This document shows positions 9,901 through 21,112 of a stretch of DNA of 52,493 nt, piece after piece. Every line of letters starts with the position of its first letter. Position 1 is the first letter of the stretch. The position numbers and the translations under genes were made by a program. The DNA comes from Helochares maculicollis (Eukaryota > Arthropoda > Insecta > Coleoptera > Hydrophilidae). The DNA lies in NCBI GenBank assembly GCA_033557835.1, contig JAWQRO010000145.1, positions 1 through 52,493 of the forward strand. The letters are read 5' to 3'. The notes under the pieces were generated by a model that saw nothing but the letters and a program-made list of their open reading frames with translations, was not told the DNA's origin and made no database searches.

Positions 9901-12900
9901 ACGCCTAGAATGGGCACGAAGACACGGCAAAGTCATTCTACAGCATGACAACGCTCCTGCACATTAAGCCAAAGTGGTCAAAGAAACGATTTTTTCGCTT
10001 GGTTGGGAACTCCTACCTCTTCTCATCGATGGGAGACGCACTGACGGAACAACACACAACACTTTCGAGGATGTACAAAAATGGCTCGATAAATGGATAT
10101 CAATGAAAGTTGAAGCTTTCTTTTGGAATAGTATCCATAAATTGCACAAGAGATGGATAAAATGTCAAAAAAGCGAAGGCCAATACTTTGAATAAAAAAT
10201 GTTTTACCATTGTTATTAAATAATTGCGTATTTTTCAGGAAAAAAACGACATTTTAAACTTTCACACCTTGTACTTATAACACATGAAAAGTTTGCCTAT
10301 GCATGATCATTTTTGTATGAATTATAATTGGTAACCAATTCTTTGTATTGGTTACTTTATTGAGAATAGTTTCGTGTTCTGGGGGTAGATCCCCAATGTC
10401 TTTTTTCTATTGCAAGCATTTGCTTCGGTTTTTACATGGACTGTTCCAACAGAACACGCCTTCTTTCATTGTTTTCAATTTCCAGTTTTTTGTGTTTTTG
10501 TAGTCAAAGGAATGATTTTGATTTATTGTATTTTTGGCTTGTGCTAGTGACGTGTAATTTGGATTACTAAGTATTTCATTTTTCTTGTGGGTTTTGTTGT
10601 TGTTTTCTTTATAATGCACGAGATTGAATTTTTTATTATTACTTTGAGTAGGTCTCTTCCAAAACCGCTTTTTAAATTTATGTTTGCGTTTTCAATTTTT
10701 TGTGGATATTGTGATGTAAGAATAAACAAAAATGCTTAAACAATTTCCTTTCAGACCATTCTTCTTCAGGTATGTAGACGACGTCATACTCATATTTTCC
10801 AGACAAAAGCGAAGAATTCAACATTCAACAACGTTTATCCTAAATTGTGTTTCGCAGTTCCGAAAACAAACACACAAATGGATATTTCGACTCTATTTAC
10901 CCAATAGCCCATGCTGTGACCTAGAGACGAGAACTTGAAAATTTAAGGATACTCTTCACGATCCATCACCTCTACTATAACAGAATCCAAAGCAAGGTCC
11001 ATCGTATCTTTGCACTGGAAGGCAATTTCCATTTGGACATGGTAGCCAACGACCTGTGACCTAGCGCATTGTTTTGTTGAAAGAGAACATTTTTCTTCTT
11101 CGTATGAAGAACTATTTTCGTGATTTCCTCTTTCAGACGCCCCAGTTTGGCCATGTAGTGATCGCTGTTTATGATGTAGCCTTTTTCGACGCACAAAATT
11201 CCACGTGCTTCCCAAAATACGGACGTTATAAACTAGGCTGTTGACTGTTTTTGGCGACATTCGGCAAATCATCGACACGTTGTTGTTTTTGGTCCGCTGT
11301 GAGCAAATGCGGCATTCGTTTCGAAATCAGCTTTCTCATGCACAGATATGTATGCAGAATGAAGCTGACACGTTCCTTTGATAACTTCAAGGTGTTAGAT
11401 ATCTTCAGCAACTCAACTATACGGTTTGCTTGATTTTTTGATGTTTGCCCATGGCAACCATCTCTTTTGGGTGAACAGAGCGTTCTGCATCAGCACTGGG
11501 ACTGCGTTTAAAGTTAGCAAACACTTCCCTACCATTTGTCTTGATGGCGCCATAAAACTGATCATGTCAAGCTTGACTGCTGATATATCCATTATATAGC
11601 AATGATAAATCAACACAAGACATTGCTTTGAATCCATGTCAATATCACAAAAATAAACCAATCTAACTTGCGAACTGACGATTGGATTGTGATGAAATGT
11701 TGACAGTTGACGTCTGAAATTTGATACTTTCTAAACACCAAAGAGATTTTTCATTAGTGATGAATAGTGATGAATATGATGTTCTACGCACTTTTCAGAA
11801 GATGAGTTATAATATGTAAATGCATATATTTATATCCCATTAGTTCAAAATTTTCAAGTTGAGTGAATTAAGCCTTTATTATATTCTCTTAAGTGTTTTG
11901 CAGAAATCGGAATAAATGATAGTGAGATTGCGGTACTTTTGAACTATCAAAACTTTTTAAATAAGCCCATGCAATGTTTGGCAACAAAATGAGATACTGT
12001 TGGGTTGCTTATGAGATCACCCAATCTACTGTCGTCAAACTGATCTTTGGAAAAAAACGTGACTTCTCTTAGACCTAATGTATGGACGACTCTCAATATA
12101 AAATGAAACGGTTGAGTGATACGTAGAAGAATTGAAGCAGAAGATGAACGCCAAACAAATATGTCCTATAGCCAGCACCTCCTATCGGGTTGGACGGATA
12201 GAAGCCTGCTCATGGTGATTTTTTAGGAGTTGTTTGGCTCTATACAGGGAAAACTACAATGATGAAAAGCAATCATTTAATGTCGTATTTAGTGAAAAAA
12301 TTGATTAAGAGATGCGGAATTCATGGATTCCACGTTCATTCATGAGAGGATCTATCATGAGTTACCCACCAAAAATCAATCAGAAGGACTTGTGTGTCTG
12401 CTATGTTAAAGCCCATTGGCACTTCGATGTGGAGTGTCCTAAAGGCTTTTTTCCGGAAATGATTAAAAATCGTCGAGAAGTATCCCTGACGTAAAGTCAA
12501 CTGGTGCGTGAGTGTCTCTACGTCTTTCTGAAATTCGTGTATTCGATAAAAAAAATACCGATTCAGCTGCCCCTATCGATTCGACCGTACGTGTGATCCT
12601 TTCACTAGAACCATCTGGATCGGATGGAAGGTTTGAACATTTGAGCAGCGTCGTCTCTGTTGCTTCTATGGCCAGAAAAATTCTGCTACCACCATTTATA
12701 TGATTGTATCTCACAACCTAGTAGATGCTACCAGATTAGGTGGATCTCTTCTCGGTATCGGGAAGCTGCACAAACTGCATAGACTTTGGGGAGACTCGAG
12801 ATATCCTGGCCTCTTCGCTATGAACTACCCATGAGCGCTGCTGCAGCCGCAGTCGTGTTAATTGTTTCGGTCGCTGTGTTTGGATCTGCTTCTTCATCAA

Positions 12901-15120
12901 TTTTCTCCTCCACTCATCATCCTTCTGCGATTAAATGGCGTGGTCCGCTTCAATTTTTAATCCATGTCCATAGTAGAGGAGTCTGCTCTTCGCGCCCGGT
13001 ATTCTAGTATTCTTCTGTTTTCTCTTTAGCTTCCAGTAGTTTGTCAATTAGAGTGTTCCCCGTCTCTCAACGCAACATTGCAGGGATCAAGCCTTCCTAG
13101 GTTAACAAATTTTTGTCTAGTTCTGCTTTTCATTTCCATCCATCGGACGCAATGAACGATCGTGTGTTCTGCTGTATTCGACTGCTTGCAGTATCAACAT
13201 TTCGTAGAGTTCAATGCATCTAGTCTGTAGAGAAATATTCAGAATCACCCGTGTTCGCTAAGGATATGGCAAAAGATATAGCTTCCATCGCCTTTGTACC
13301 ACCGTGTCAGCTTTTCTGCCGATAAGGTAGCTTGGCCTCTTCAGCGTCAGAGCGCTTGCGCTTGCTATGCTGTCTTTTTCCGACAATAAGGTTCGGCGAA
13401 GACTACCCGCTATGAGACTTATCGCGTCTATGTTGTTCGCGTATCGTCCAACTTTACACCTTTCTTAAAGAGAGTCTACTTTTTTGTATTTCCTGCTGCC
13501 TAATCTCTACACCAAGACGCTATAGAGGAAGACGGACTCAGGCTCCGACAACCTGGATGGACATCACTATGGAACAGGAATGCGAACAACTGATAATTCA
13601 AAAGTTGGCTTGCCAATTGGTCTATTTAGGTTAAAGGATATTCAGAAGCATGATCGATAAACTTTTCCAATGCACTGCCATCGACTTTCTGGTCGGCTGC
13701 TACAACCCCAGAAAAAAGATAGATCCGTTGTATCACGTAACACGTTGAAATGTTTTTTCCTTGCTACATTATGTAAAAGAATGACATTTGCTGGTATCTC
13801 CATGCAGAAACGATAAAGGGAACTTTCTTCATTTGTCAGTTATGGCTACAAGGGGATTGTGGCGGAACGTTCTCCCAGAAGCATAACGTCCAAAGTAAAG
13901 AGCAACCAAAGAACGAGGATTGTCATTGGCCTGATGGAGATAATCACTTCAAAAAAAGAATATAGCAAGCATTCCTCCTTTCTCAATAGGCAACTGGGCT
14001 TGCACAACTAAATTGTTTGGCAGAACATTCTAAATTCTTTTGTCTATTCTGGAAAACCACTTGACATGCTACTGAGTTTAGTGGCCACAAATAGTAGACT
14101 AATTGTTATATTGAGTGTAAATAAGACTATTAAATAAATTCAACTGTATTTTCAGTGATTAAATTCACAATAAAAATGAACACATATTAGTACGTCAATT
14201 CAAAGCATATTGCTTTAAATTACAGAACTATCTGGAAGATTGCTGCATCTACGGTGACTACGAATCCGATTACCGTTTCAAAAACCAGCAGGATATCAGT
14301 GACGATCTTCCAGACTTATTCGACACAGGTGAACCGACATCAGATGACGCCTTTCAAAAAGTTTCGAGCGTAGAAAATGAAGATGAGTACTCTCGCCGTC
14401 CGAAAAGGGATATAAACGCTCCAGTGATTAGGAAAAAGCGTCATCGCCGGGACGAGGCGCCGAAGAAACACGGACGAAAGTCGCCTATAGTCGCCGTCCA
14501 TTATAGCGGCTACACAGCACCAGATCATCCTCATGCTAAGCGTATGTCATCCATTTTCCGGGTCAAACAAGAATCCCCAGTACTAAAAAATCTGTAATTT
14601 TAGCAGAAGGCCACATCCGGCACCCTAATTACACCTATGTCGATTGGAAGGAAAGCCCTTGGTCCCAAAAGAACTCTCACCATTACTTTAAGATGAATAA
14701 TGGGGTTCTGGAAGTCATGGACTCTGGTCTCTACTTCTTATATGCTCAGGTATAGCAGATTACCAAAACTGACAATTAACGAGTGAAACTATTGCGAAAG
14801 CCTAATTGTCCAATTTACTTTGATGTAGACTTCAATTTGACACATCACTGTGATGTTTACAGATTAACTTCTTGACGCCTCACGACAGCGCAGGGTACTA
14901 CATCATGAGGAACGATCGGTACATTTTGTCCTGCATGGTGACGAGCCTGACACACCCCACGCATAACAGGCCGGACAAAAGCAATACTTGCTACACCGCT
15001 GGAGCTGAGCACCTGGATGTAGGTGACAAGATTACAATTCGAGATTTCAGTGAACATGCTTACTCAAAATTCGAATTGGGGAAATCGTTTTTCGGTGCAA
15101 TACGATTGGCTAATTTGTGA
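6711..15120 (+). CDS. egr: Eiger-like TNF superfamily ligand (4 exons)
   Basis: Type II membrane protein predicted from exons 6711-6926, 14226-14541, 14607-14749 and 14863-15120, about 310 residues. The phases agree throughout (0, 1, 0). Order: cytoplasmic tail (1-22), one membrane segment (about 23-43, FLKYTLVFILCGIAFGFFAF), short coiled coil (44-65), acidic stalk, basic furin-like sites (SRRPKRD and KKRHRRD), then the TNF homology domain starting at VAVHYSG and including GLYFLYAQ, a Cys pair (ILSCMV and NTCYTAG) and the terminal FFGAIRLANL. Eiger is the insect TNF that trimerises and signals through Wengen/Grindelwald receptors to JNK. It is shorter than Drosophila Eiger (just over 400 residues), so a further stalk exon in the 7.3 kb intron is possible. 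The orthology is inferred from architecture. Confidence 0.88.
7140..7440. repeat. Degenerate ATTCGATT repeat cluster in egr intron 1
   Basis: At least eleven CGAT motifs occur in 300 bp, mostly as ATTCGATT or AATCGATT, often in the local unit GATTCGATTAAGAATCGAT. It is either a decayed short tandem repeat or a cluster of sites for ATCGAT-binding factors. It lies 200 to 500 bp inside the first intron. Confidence 0.55.
7441..9039. other. egr intron 1, left part, no feature recognised
   Basis: AT-rich intronic DNA with two short open frames (7742-7990 minus, 8102-8299 plus) that carry no motif. Confidence 0.4.
9040..10271 (+). mobile_element. mariner element, near full length, transposase broken
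   Basis: The ends AGGTGCGCAAGCTTAAAATG and the reverse complement of TTTTAAACTTTCACACCTTG match, and both sides have TA (9038-9039, 10272-10273). The transposase reads FNQKKKVSESHRILVETFCD, KTCERWFQRFKSGDFN (HTH region), NRVVTGDEKWIYFENP (first Asp), KVILQHDNAPAH then a stop (second Asp), and ends KWLDKWISMKVEAFF with CQKSEGQYFE. The stretch that should hold the third Asp, between GWELLP and the following LFSSMGDALTEQH, is deleted and the frame shifts there. It sits in egr intron 1 in the gene's orientation. Confidence 0.88.
10407..10725 (-). mobile_element. Penelope-like element fragment, GIY-YIG endonuclease end
   Basis: The minus-strand frame 10619-10407 reads SNPNYTSLAQAKNTINQN followed by HSFDYKNTKNWK, which resembles the C-terminal part of Penelope-type GIY-YIG endonucleases (the ALAQH...HSFDF..TK segment). 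The GIY and YIG motifs themselves are not visible. This is a short remnant and recognition is by pattern only. Confidence 0.5.
10732..10938 (+). mobile_element. Reverse transcriptase fragment with YVDD motif, Penelope-like
   Basis: The plus-strand frame reads RPFFFRYVDDVILIFSRQ, which is RT motif C (YVDD) with the FxRYVDD context typical of Penelope-like elements. It lies head to head with the endonuclease-like fragment on the other strand. Only about 60 codons remain. Confidence 0.5.
10943..11420 (-). mobile_element. mariner deletion derivative, copy 2
   Basis: On the minus strand, 11411-11310 reads LSKERVSFILHTYLCMRKLI then RMPHLLTADQKQQRVDD (N-terminal part), followed directly by VFWEARGILCVEKGYIINSD, HYMAKLGRLKEEITKIV and KKNVLFQQNNALGHRS. 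The first catalytic Asp block is missing, and the second has Asp changed to Asn (QQNN). The junction is the same as in 4560-4922. Confidence 0.7.
11421..13042. other. egr intron 1, degenerate repeat-rich DNA
   Basis: Short open frames at 11413-11661 (minus), 12312-12494 (plus) and 12463-12714 (minus) are probably transposon debris, but none has a motif I can name. The segment next to 13043 may be more of the R1-like LINE. Confidence 0.35.
13043..13500 (-). mobile_element. R1-clade non-LTR retrotransposon, C-terminal end, decayed
   Basis: The minus strand at about 13310-13043 reads SYIFCHILSEHG, then a degraded zinc knuckle KCxYCKQSNTAEHTIVHC and VRWMEMKSRTR. This is the Cys-Cys-His-Cys end typical of R1-clade pol proteins. 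13500-13310 fits the preceding region (KVGRYANNIDAISLIAGSLR). Three in-frame stops and no catalytic RT motifs, so it is a relic. Confidence 0.6.
13501..14225. other. egr intron 1, right end
   Basis: No motif recognised. It ends in the polypyrimidine-poor acceptor GCTTTAAATTACAG. Confidence 0.4.
14226..14541 (+). CDS. egr: egr exon 2 (stalk, furin-like sites, start of TNF domain)
   Basis: Acceptor AAATTACAG precedes AACTATCTGGAAG, and the donor GTATGT follows at 14542. It encodes NYLEDCCIYGDYESDY, an acidic region, then SRRPKRDINAP and RKKRHRRDEAP, two basic clusters suitable for proprotein cleavage that would release a soluble ligand. IVAVHYSG marks the first strand of the TNF homology domain. 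Confidence 0.87.
14607..14749 (+). CDS. egr: egr exon 3 (TNF domain middle)
   Basis: Encodes HPNYTYVDWKESPW through NNGVLEVMDSGLYFLYAQ. The GLYF(L/V)Y motif is the most conserved strand of TNF ligands. The donor is GTATAG at 14750. The acceptor is a tandem TAGCAG (14601-14606), so two in-frame starts three bases apart (14604 or 14607) are possible. Confidence 0.87.
14863..15120 (+). CDS. egr: egr exon 4 (TNF domain end)
   Basis: Acceptor GTTTACAG. Encodes INFLTPHDSAGYYIMRND to the TGA at 15118-15120. It contains the Cys pair SC and TC separated by about 21 residues, AEHLDVGDKITIRD and the closing hydrophobic strand FFGAIRLANL, all as in TNF ligands. A candidate polyadenylation signal AATAAA lies near 15381. 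Confidence 0.88.
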   Translation: MNFLTPHDSAGYYIMRNDRYILSCMVTSLTHPTHNRPDKSNTCYTAGAEHLDVGDKITIRDFSEHAYSKFELGKSFFGAIRLANL

Positions 15121-15714
15121 TATTTAAAGACTAATATTGGAAAAGTCCCCGCTTGAGCTATAACTCCTTATGTCCTTTACCGTTCTTTTAAAAATAATAA
15201 TGAAAATAACAGAGTTGGAAGATAAAATTATATGTGTATGTACTTAAGACATACATTTTAATTATTTATTATAAAAGTAATTTGAAGCTCTGGGTGATCT
15301 GGAATCTGGAGAATACTAACGTACACTTTGTGACCATATTGTGAATTATACGCTTTTAGAGTTAGCTTTACCATTTATACGTAATAAAATTAGTGATAAA
15401 CAATATTTTTTACTTGCACTAAGCTGATGCGATATCCTACCAACATTAATTTCCTAATTCGTATTGATTTTCTACAAGCTGGAAAAATAATTCTAGAGAA
15501 GTTTTTTAAGTTACGATCTATACGATTTAAAATTATTGCATGAAGCACATCTGCTGTGGAACCATTTTCAATCACAGCATTAATTAAACGATTTCTATGA
15601 AGTGATCCTGAGAATTACAGATTTCTACTCTTCAATATTCATAGAGGACCGTAAAATTAGTCACAAGTAAATTACTTCGCCGCAAAGCTATTAGTTGGCC
15701 TTGGAATAATAAAA
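15121..15714. other. egr 3' flank
   Basis: Probable 3' UTR followed by AT-rich DNA. AATAAA near 15381 is the best polyadenylation candidate. Confidence 0.35.
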
Positions 15715-17420
15715 TTTACAAAAGTGTTATACAAATGCTAAACGTTGTAAAATTAGTTAACGCAATTAGTTCTGTGTAAATTAAAAACCGAACGGGGGAC
15801 TTTACCTTCATAAACTTGATTTTCTTATTGTCGTCTTACTATACAAAATATAGTGACGGGAAGGTATTGATCATGAAAAAATTCGACCCTGCCGTTTTTT
15901 CACGTCACCCCTGAACCCAATTTGACCATTTTTGGCTTGTTGTCTGTATGTGTGTGTATGTAAACACGATAGCGGTCAGACCATTTGAGGTGGAGCAATA
16001 ATATTTTGTATGCGGCTAATATCGCAACGTTGTAGATCCTCATCAATTGTTAAGGCATGCAGAACCTCCGGAAGTACCGGTTTACCTACGCAGCTTTGAA
16101 ATACTTTCAAGTAAACTAGTCGTTAGAATTGAGCTATCAAGTTGAAATATGGTGCAAGCCTTAAATAACGCGAAAGAATATTAGATGCAAATTTTCAAAA
16201 TAATCGGAGCACCGAAAGCGCTAATTTTGAATTTTGAACATTTTTAGTAGGCCTTAAAATAAATTGTGAAGCTGTTGTGAAAATGCGAGCCAATATACAA
16301 TTACACACAATAGGTAGTTCTGTGTAAATTGGAAAACCGAACGTGGGACTTTACCTTCAAATATTTGATTTTTGCATTGTGGTCTCATTATACAAAGTAT
16401 AGTAAAGGGGAGGTATTGATGATGAAAAAATTCGATCCCGAGATTCCTTCACGTTACCCCTGAATACAATTTGACAATTTTTGGCGCATTGTCTCTGTGT
16501 GTGTGTATTTGTGTATCCCGGTGTGTGTGTGTGTGGGTGTAGCGGTCAGACCATTTGAGGTGGAGCGATAATATTTTGTATACGACTATTATCACAAAGT
16601 TGTAGACCCTTATCAATTTTTGAGGCATGCAGGACCTCCGGTAGTACCTGTTTACCTTCAGTTTTGAAATGTTTTCAAGTAAACTAGTCGATAGAATTTA
16701 GCTATTAAGTTGAAATTTGGTGCAAGCCTTAAATAATGCAATAGAATATTAGATACAAATTTTTAACATAATCGAAGGTCAGAAAGCGCTAATTTTTAAT
16801 TTTGAAAATTTGCAGGATTTAAAAGAAGTTGTAAAATTGCTACAAAAATGCTAACCATTATAAAATTACACTTAACGAGTAGTTCTGTGTAAATTGGAAA
16901 ATCGGACGTGGGACATTACCTTCATATATTTTATGTTTACAATCTCGTATTGATTTTTTTAGTTATAAATTTACACTGTCATATTGGACCCATGTTTTAG
17001 GTATGAATTTACATTCCAAAATTGGAACCTATGCAAAAGGTTTTACAAGCATATAATATTGCACATTACTTAAAGTGAAATAGAAAATGACACTTGCATA
17101 TATGCGCTGAAAAAAAGTTGAATATACTAGATGGACTTATTGCATTGTTGACTATATGCACTATGACAACAGAAAATTTTATTTTTATTTTTGCATCCAA
17201 TGGAGGCTTTTTGTTCTTTGATTTGCAGGAACAGTTATGCAGTAGATATATTTATACGAGAATGTTGGGTGGGCGATACTCCAGATTTTTAGTTTGATTT
17301 GATATCCATTTTCACCACCTAGAAACGGAATTCCTTAAAGGCTTCGTTATTCGTTGTCTACACATCGACGAGTCAATCAGTCAGTCAGTCGACTGACATT
17401 TTCTTACGGAAAAATCTTTG
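15715..17420 (+). repeat. Family R repeat, tandem copies plus 3' module
   Basis: The block GTTCTGTGTAAATT followed by GGGACTTTACCTTCA (or close variants) recurs at about 15770, 16316 and 16882, giving units of roughly 550-565 bp. Each unit contains ACTATACAAAATATAGT or TTATACAAAGTATAGTA, then CATGAAAAAATTCGA, GCGGTCAGACCATTTGAGG and TTTCAAGTAAACTAGTCG. A (GT)n tract lies at 16497-16540. The 3' module ends at about 17420 with GTCAATCAGTCAGTCAGTCG. No coding region is seen. Confidence 0.8.
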
Positions 17421-19439
17421 ATTACAAATATATCCAAAATGAACAAAATACCCAAATACGTTGAGTTTATCCTACAAACTGTCATATGAGCCCTCCAGTT
17501 AAGCAAAATGTTATTAACAAAGTAGGTATTTTGGTGATGGTGCCTTAAGATGTTGCAACAGAAATTTTATTTGGAAGTCAACAAAATCTACACCCTCCTT
17601 CCACAACCCATTGTTATAAAATCTTACATTTCGTAACCAAATCGAGCAAATTGTTACAAATTCACTTAAATATAAAGATTTCATTAGATTTTGTACGGGA
17701 ATCTCGTTAGGTTATCAAAGTACCGAAAGTATACTATAACTACGTTTATTTATAAATAGTTGATTGATTATACAGTCAAATCAATATATACGCAACATTC
17801 GATGCGCTTCTTGGGCCAAACTAAGAAAAATATCTCAATTATTGAAATTAGGTGTTCAGACTATATTTCCAGCGACGGCATTAGCGCGTTTTTGCCGCAT
17901 ACTTATCGTTTTCACTCATAAAACCACCAAATTAGCGATATAAGAAAAACGCAAACAAACGAATTTGTAGAACTGTCAAAACATGCATGAAATTAGCTGG
18001 GAGGGTTGTCCTGGTTACACTAGAAAAACGGTTGACATACGGGTGTGGTTCAGCAATGCATCGAGCATTTCGGCCGATGGAAGGAGAAGCTGGACACCGA
18101 AATTTATAAGCGCAGCTACCTGATCTTCATGTAGTATCCCTAAATTGCGTGGAATTGCAAAAGAGCTGCTTTGATTTGACCTGCCGACTTGCCCGGTGTA
18201 AGTAATTTCAGACCGTGAAAATATTGAACGCAACTTCAAAGCTTGGGTGGGGGAAGATAGAAAGAAAAAAGCTGTTCGAAGTAGGGTCTGCTGTAACGCG
18301 AGCGAGGAAGATGAGCGATCGATTGGCAAAAGGAACAAATGTGAAGTTGTTTTTCGAGTTAAGGCAGCGTTGAGGCACGGAACGAGCGGGAAAGTTAAGT
18401 GAAGGAGGTTTTCTGTAGTCATTTGTATGAAAGTACACATAAATAATAAAAGAGTAATACATTAAATTGAGCGGTCAACAAGCATCCATTATTGAAAGAA
18501 GGCGATTGTTATTGAAGGGGCGATCGACTCATTATTAAGGAAATGCGTTGCTTTTGTTGATTGGCAGTTTTTTGTATGCGACAGGGATCTGTCTGTCCCT
18601 CCGGACTCGAGGTTCTAGACTATTGGTTTTAGATCGTGTTTACATACAAAGTGGCAGACAAAACGACCAACACTCGCGCATACAACATTAAGCAATTATG
18701 GAAATTAATTCAGAGCTAACCGCTTGTATAACACGTTAATTAAAATATGATTTTCCTTGTCTAAATTAAATTATTGAACATTTGGCTAATTTTTGACGAC
18801 TTTTGCAGGGACATAGAGGTTGATAATCCATATCAGATTGTAAAACATTTTGCAAACACATCATTTAGATGAGCCTACTCTGCAATATAAACACATCTAA
18901 AACCTTTCTTTTATTGACTTTTATTTTTATCTTTAATCACTCAGAACTAGCTTATTAAACCGTGGCTCCTGCTCAATAGGCAATCCGCTCTACTCTAATG
19001 CCTAAATGATATTGGTTGCCTTCAATAATGCAGTCACATTATGTATCAGTTCTAGAATACACATTCACCCTGGAAAGTGAACCTTTAAAGAATTGGAAAA
19101 ATCCGAGAGTTAGAACGAACCTAAGTATTGTTCTAGAAGGATAATATCAATTTAAAAGCTCGCTCGGCTAAATATGTTTGCCAATAGAAATACTGTGTGT
19201 AAACACTCCATTAGACAAATTTGACTAGTTTACACAAAGATGTTCAAACTTCAAAGTTTACCTATTAATTTTATTGCTAAAACTATTCAAACTTGTTTCG
19301 ATGAGTCCTACTGTTTTCTGGTCGATAAATACACTACTCAATTGTAAAGCAGTTAATTATAATTGTAAGAAAATAATCTAAATGGTGAGTTTGTATCAAC
19401 TATATTTTTACAAGTATGAACTCGTTACATGCAATGTAG
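17421..19439. other. Intergenic, no confident feature
   Basis: A GC-richer patch at 18015-18440 holds a 141-codon minus-strand frame (MCTFIQMTTENLLHL...). It is Leu/Ser-rich with no domain, and I cannot tell it from a chance frame. The rest is AT-rich DNA without motifs. Confidence 0.35.
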
Positions 19440-19950
19440 AAGAGCTTAACTCAGCTCCACAAACCATTCCGAACCTTATTTGAAAACTAGGAGTGGTGTG
19501 CAAATATTCTAGATAGGTTCCTTATGCGTTGAATAAGAAGAATTGTAACAGTCGTGTTTTCATATGGGACCTCGGACTCTAAACGAAGCCTTCTTGAATT
19601 GGGTGAGAAGAAGACTATCTATAAAAATTGATGAAAATTCGGAGAAATACTGTCAGGAATATGGTTTAAAAAAACACTTGAAGAAATAGACGGAGGGTGT
19701 TATTGAACATAGTGAAGCATACTAATTGTGATCAGGATAATGCTAACAACTGATCTCTTTAAACACGCGTCAGAAGATCGCTGAACTAAGCTTTAAAAGT
19801 TTCATCGCATCCACCATACTCCCTGGGCCTAGCACCTTTAGGCTATCACCTATTTTCGTCCGTGCGATGTTTTTTGCAAGGAAAACAATAAAGCAGATGT
19901 CTGACAGCTTGCGTGACTCGCCTTTAAAAACAAGGTAATTATTTATATAT
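19440..19950 (+). mobile_element. mariner transposase C-terminal relic
   Basis: Plus-strand fragments read QKIAELSFKSFHRIHHTPWA, then LAPLGYHLFSSVRCFLQGK, matching the mariner end QKIxELGFEVLPHPPYSPDLAPSDYHLF. The third catalytic Asp is Gly (LAPLGYHLF), and multiple frameshifts are present. Upstream, 19440-19730 is too decayed to place exactly. Confidence 0.6.
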
Positions 19951-20324
19951 TATATCATAGAAATATCTATTTCTTGTAATTGAAAAAGTAATTTATATTA
20001 TACAATAAAGAGACGGGTAATAAATATATTGCTAAAGCCTACGATACGATACTGTAATCAAAGAGAATTTTATGTTAAGAATTGCTTCAAACCTTAATTT
20101 CTAAAAATTTTCTAAAATTACATTAAATTATCAAGAGCAGCTATAAAAGTACGTAGCCTTATGAAGAAATTAAAAAAAAAATGTAGAACACTTTTCTATT
20201 TCTGCATTGTCTGTTATTAGCTGAATCAGTTTACTAACTTCGATGCCTAGATACTAACCGGAGAGCTCCTTAAAATGCTATTAATAACAAAGCCTTTATA
20301 GCCGGTAGACAAATTGTATCCTAT

Positions 20325-20561
20325 CCAGCCATATTCTCAAATTTGATGAGAGAGAAAGAAAATAATCCAACTGAACTGAATCCTGTGAGTGAAGAAGCAA
20401 TCAGAGCTCGAACTTTCTCCTTCGGTACATGGATACTAAACCAACTAACAAATTGTAAACCATGCGCAAAAGTTGCAAAAAGTATATTTATTAATGTGGA
20501 AAAATATTTGACAAGCAATCCCACACCAATAATTGCAATGAGACAAGCGAAACCTCACTAA
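20325..20561 (+). pseudogene. Unidentified open frame, protein-like
   Basis: The frame reads IFSNLMREKENNPTELNPVS then EEAIRARTFSFGTWILNQL and a Cys-containing segment (NCKPCAKVAK), ending in a stop at 20559-20561. A possible acceptor (TATCCAG) precedes it. I do not recognise it. It may belong with the exon-like pieces at 20682-21775 or be transposon debris. Confidence 0.25.
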
Positions 20562-20681
20562 ACAGCGCACATTTGGGGGAAATAAATCCTGAAAATTATC
20601 TTTCCTAACAGTTTAGCGTTATTTGTCTCTTGTCGGTGTGGTACTGAATTCTGTTTATCATTTTTCTAAAATGCCTTCTAG

Positions 20682-20768
20682 AGACAAAAGCTGAAGAAAG
20701 AACAAATCCATGCTATTAGCACATTGTTTTACAAGAAGGAGCCCTCTTTAAGAGAGACAGATTTTAAG
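20682..20768 (+). pseudogene. Exon-like segment, lysine-rich
   Basis: Between CCTTCTAG and the donor GTAAAC the 87 bases read through without a stop as RQKLKKEQIHAISTLFYKKE then PSLRETDFK. The composition is protein-like. Its phase does not join directly to the coiled-coil exon at 21113, so either an exon is missing between them or one of them is not real. Confidence 0.3.
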
Positions 20769-21112
20769 GTAAACTAAACATTTCATAGTATGCGGAATAA
20801 AAAAACGTTAATGTGAACTAAACTTAGGATAAGCTTATTCAGTTGTGACTTATTAGTAAACATTCCGTAGGCTGTTTCGCCCTACACTAAATTGAAAATT
20901 TAAATTCCATAGTTATAGTTTTGCTTTTGTATTATTTATGTTAGAGCAGGATAAGAATATATCAAGAACCAAATCCAATAACTTGGCTAATATACAATGC
21001 AAAATGGACACGCATAAAACTTCAACATTCTGATGTCGTTTCAAGATTTTAAACTTTTTTGCAATTATTGTTTTGTGAATTCATTAATACATCCTCATTC
21101 CCTACAAATCAG

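Noticed and set aside
18015..18440. 141-residue minus-strand protein
   Set aside because: Leu/Ser-rich with no motif; the opposite strand shows equally arbitrary reading, so chance is as likely.
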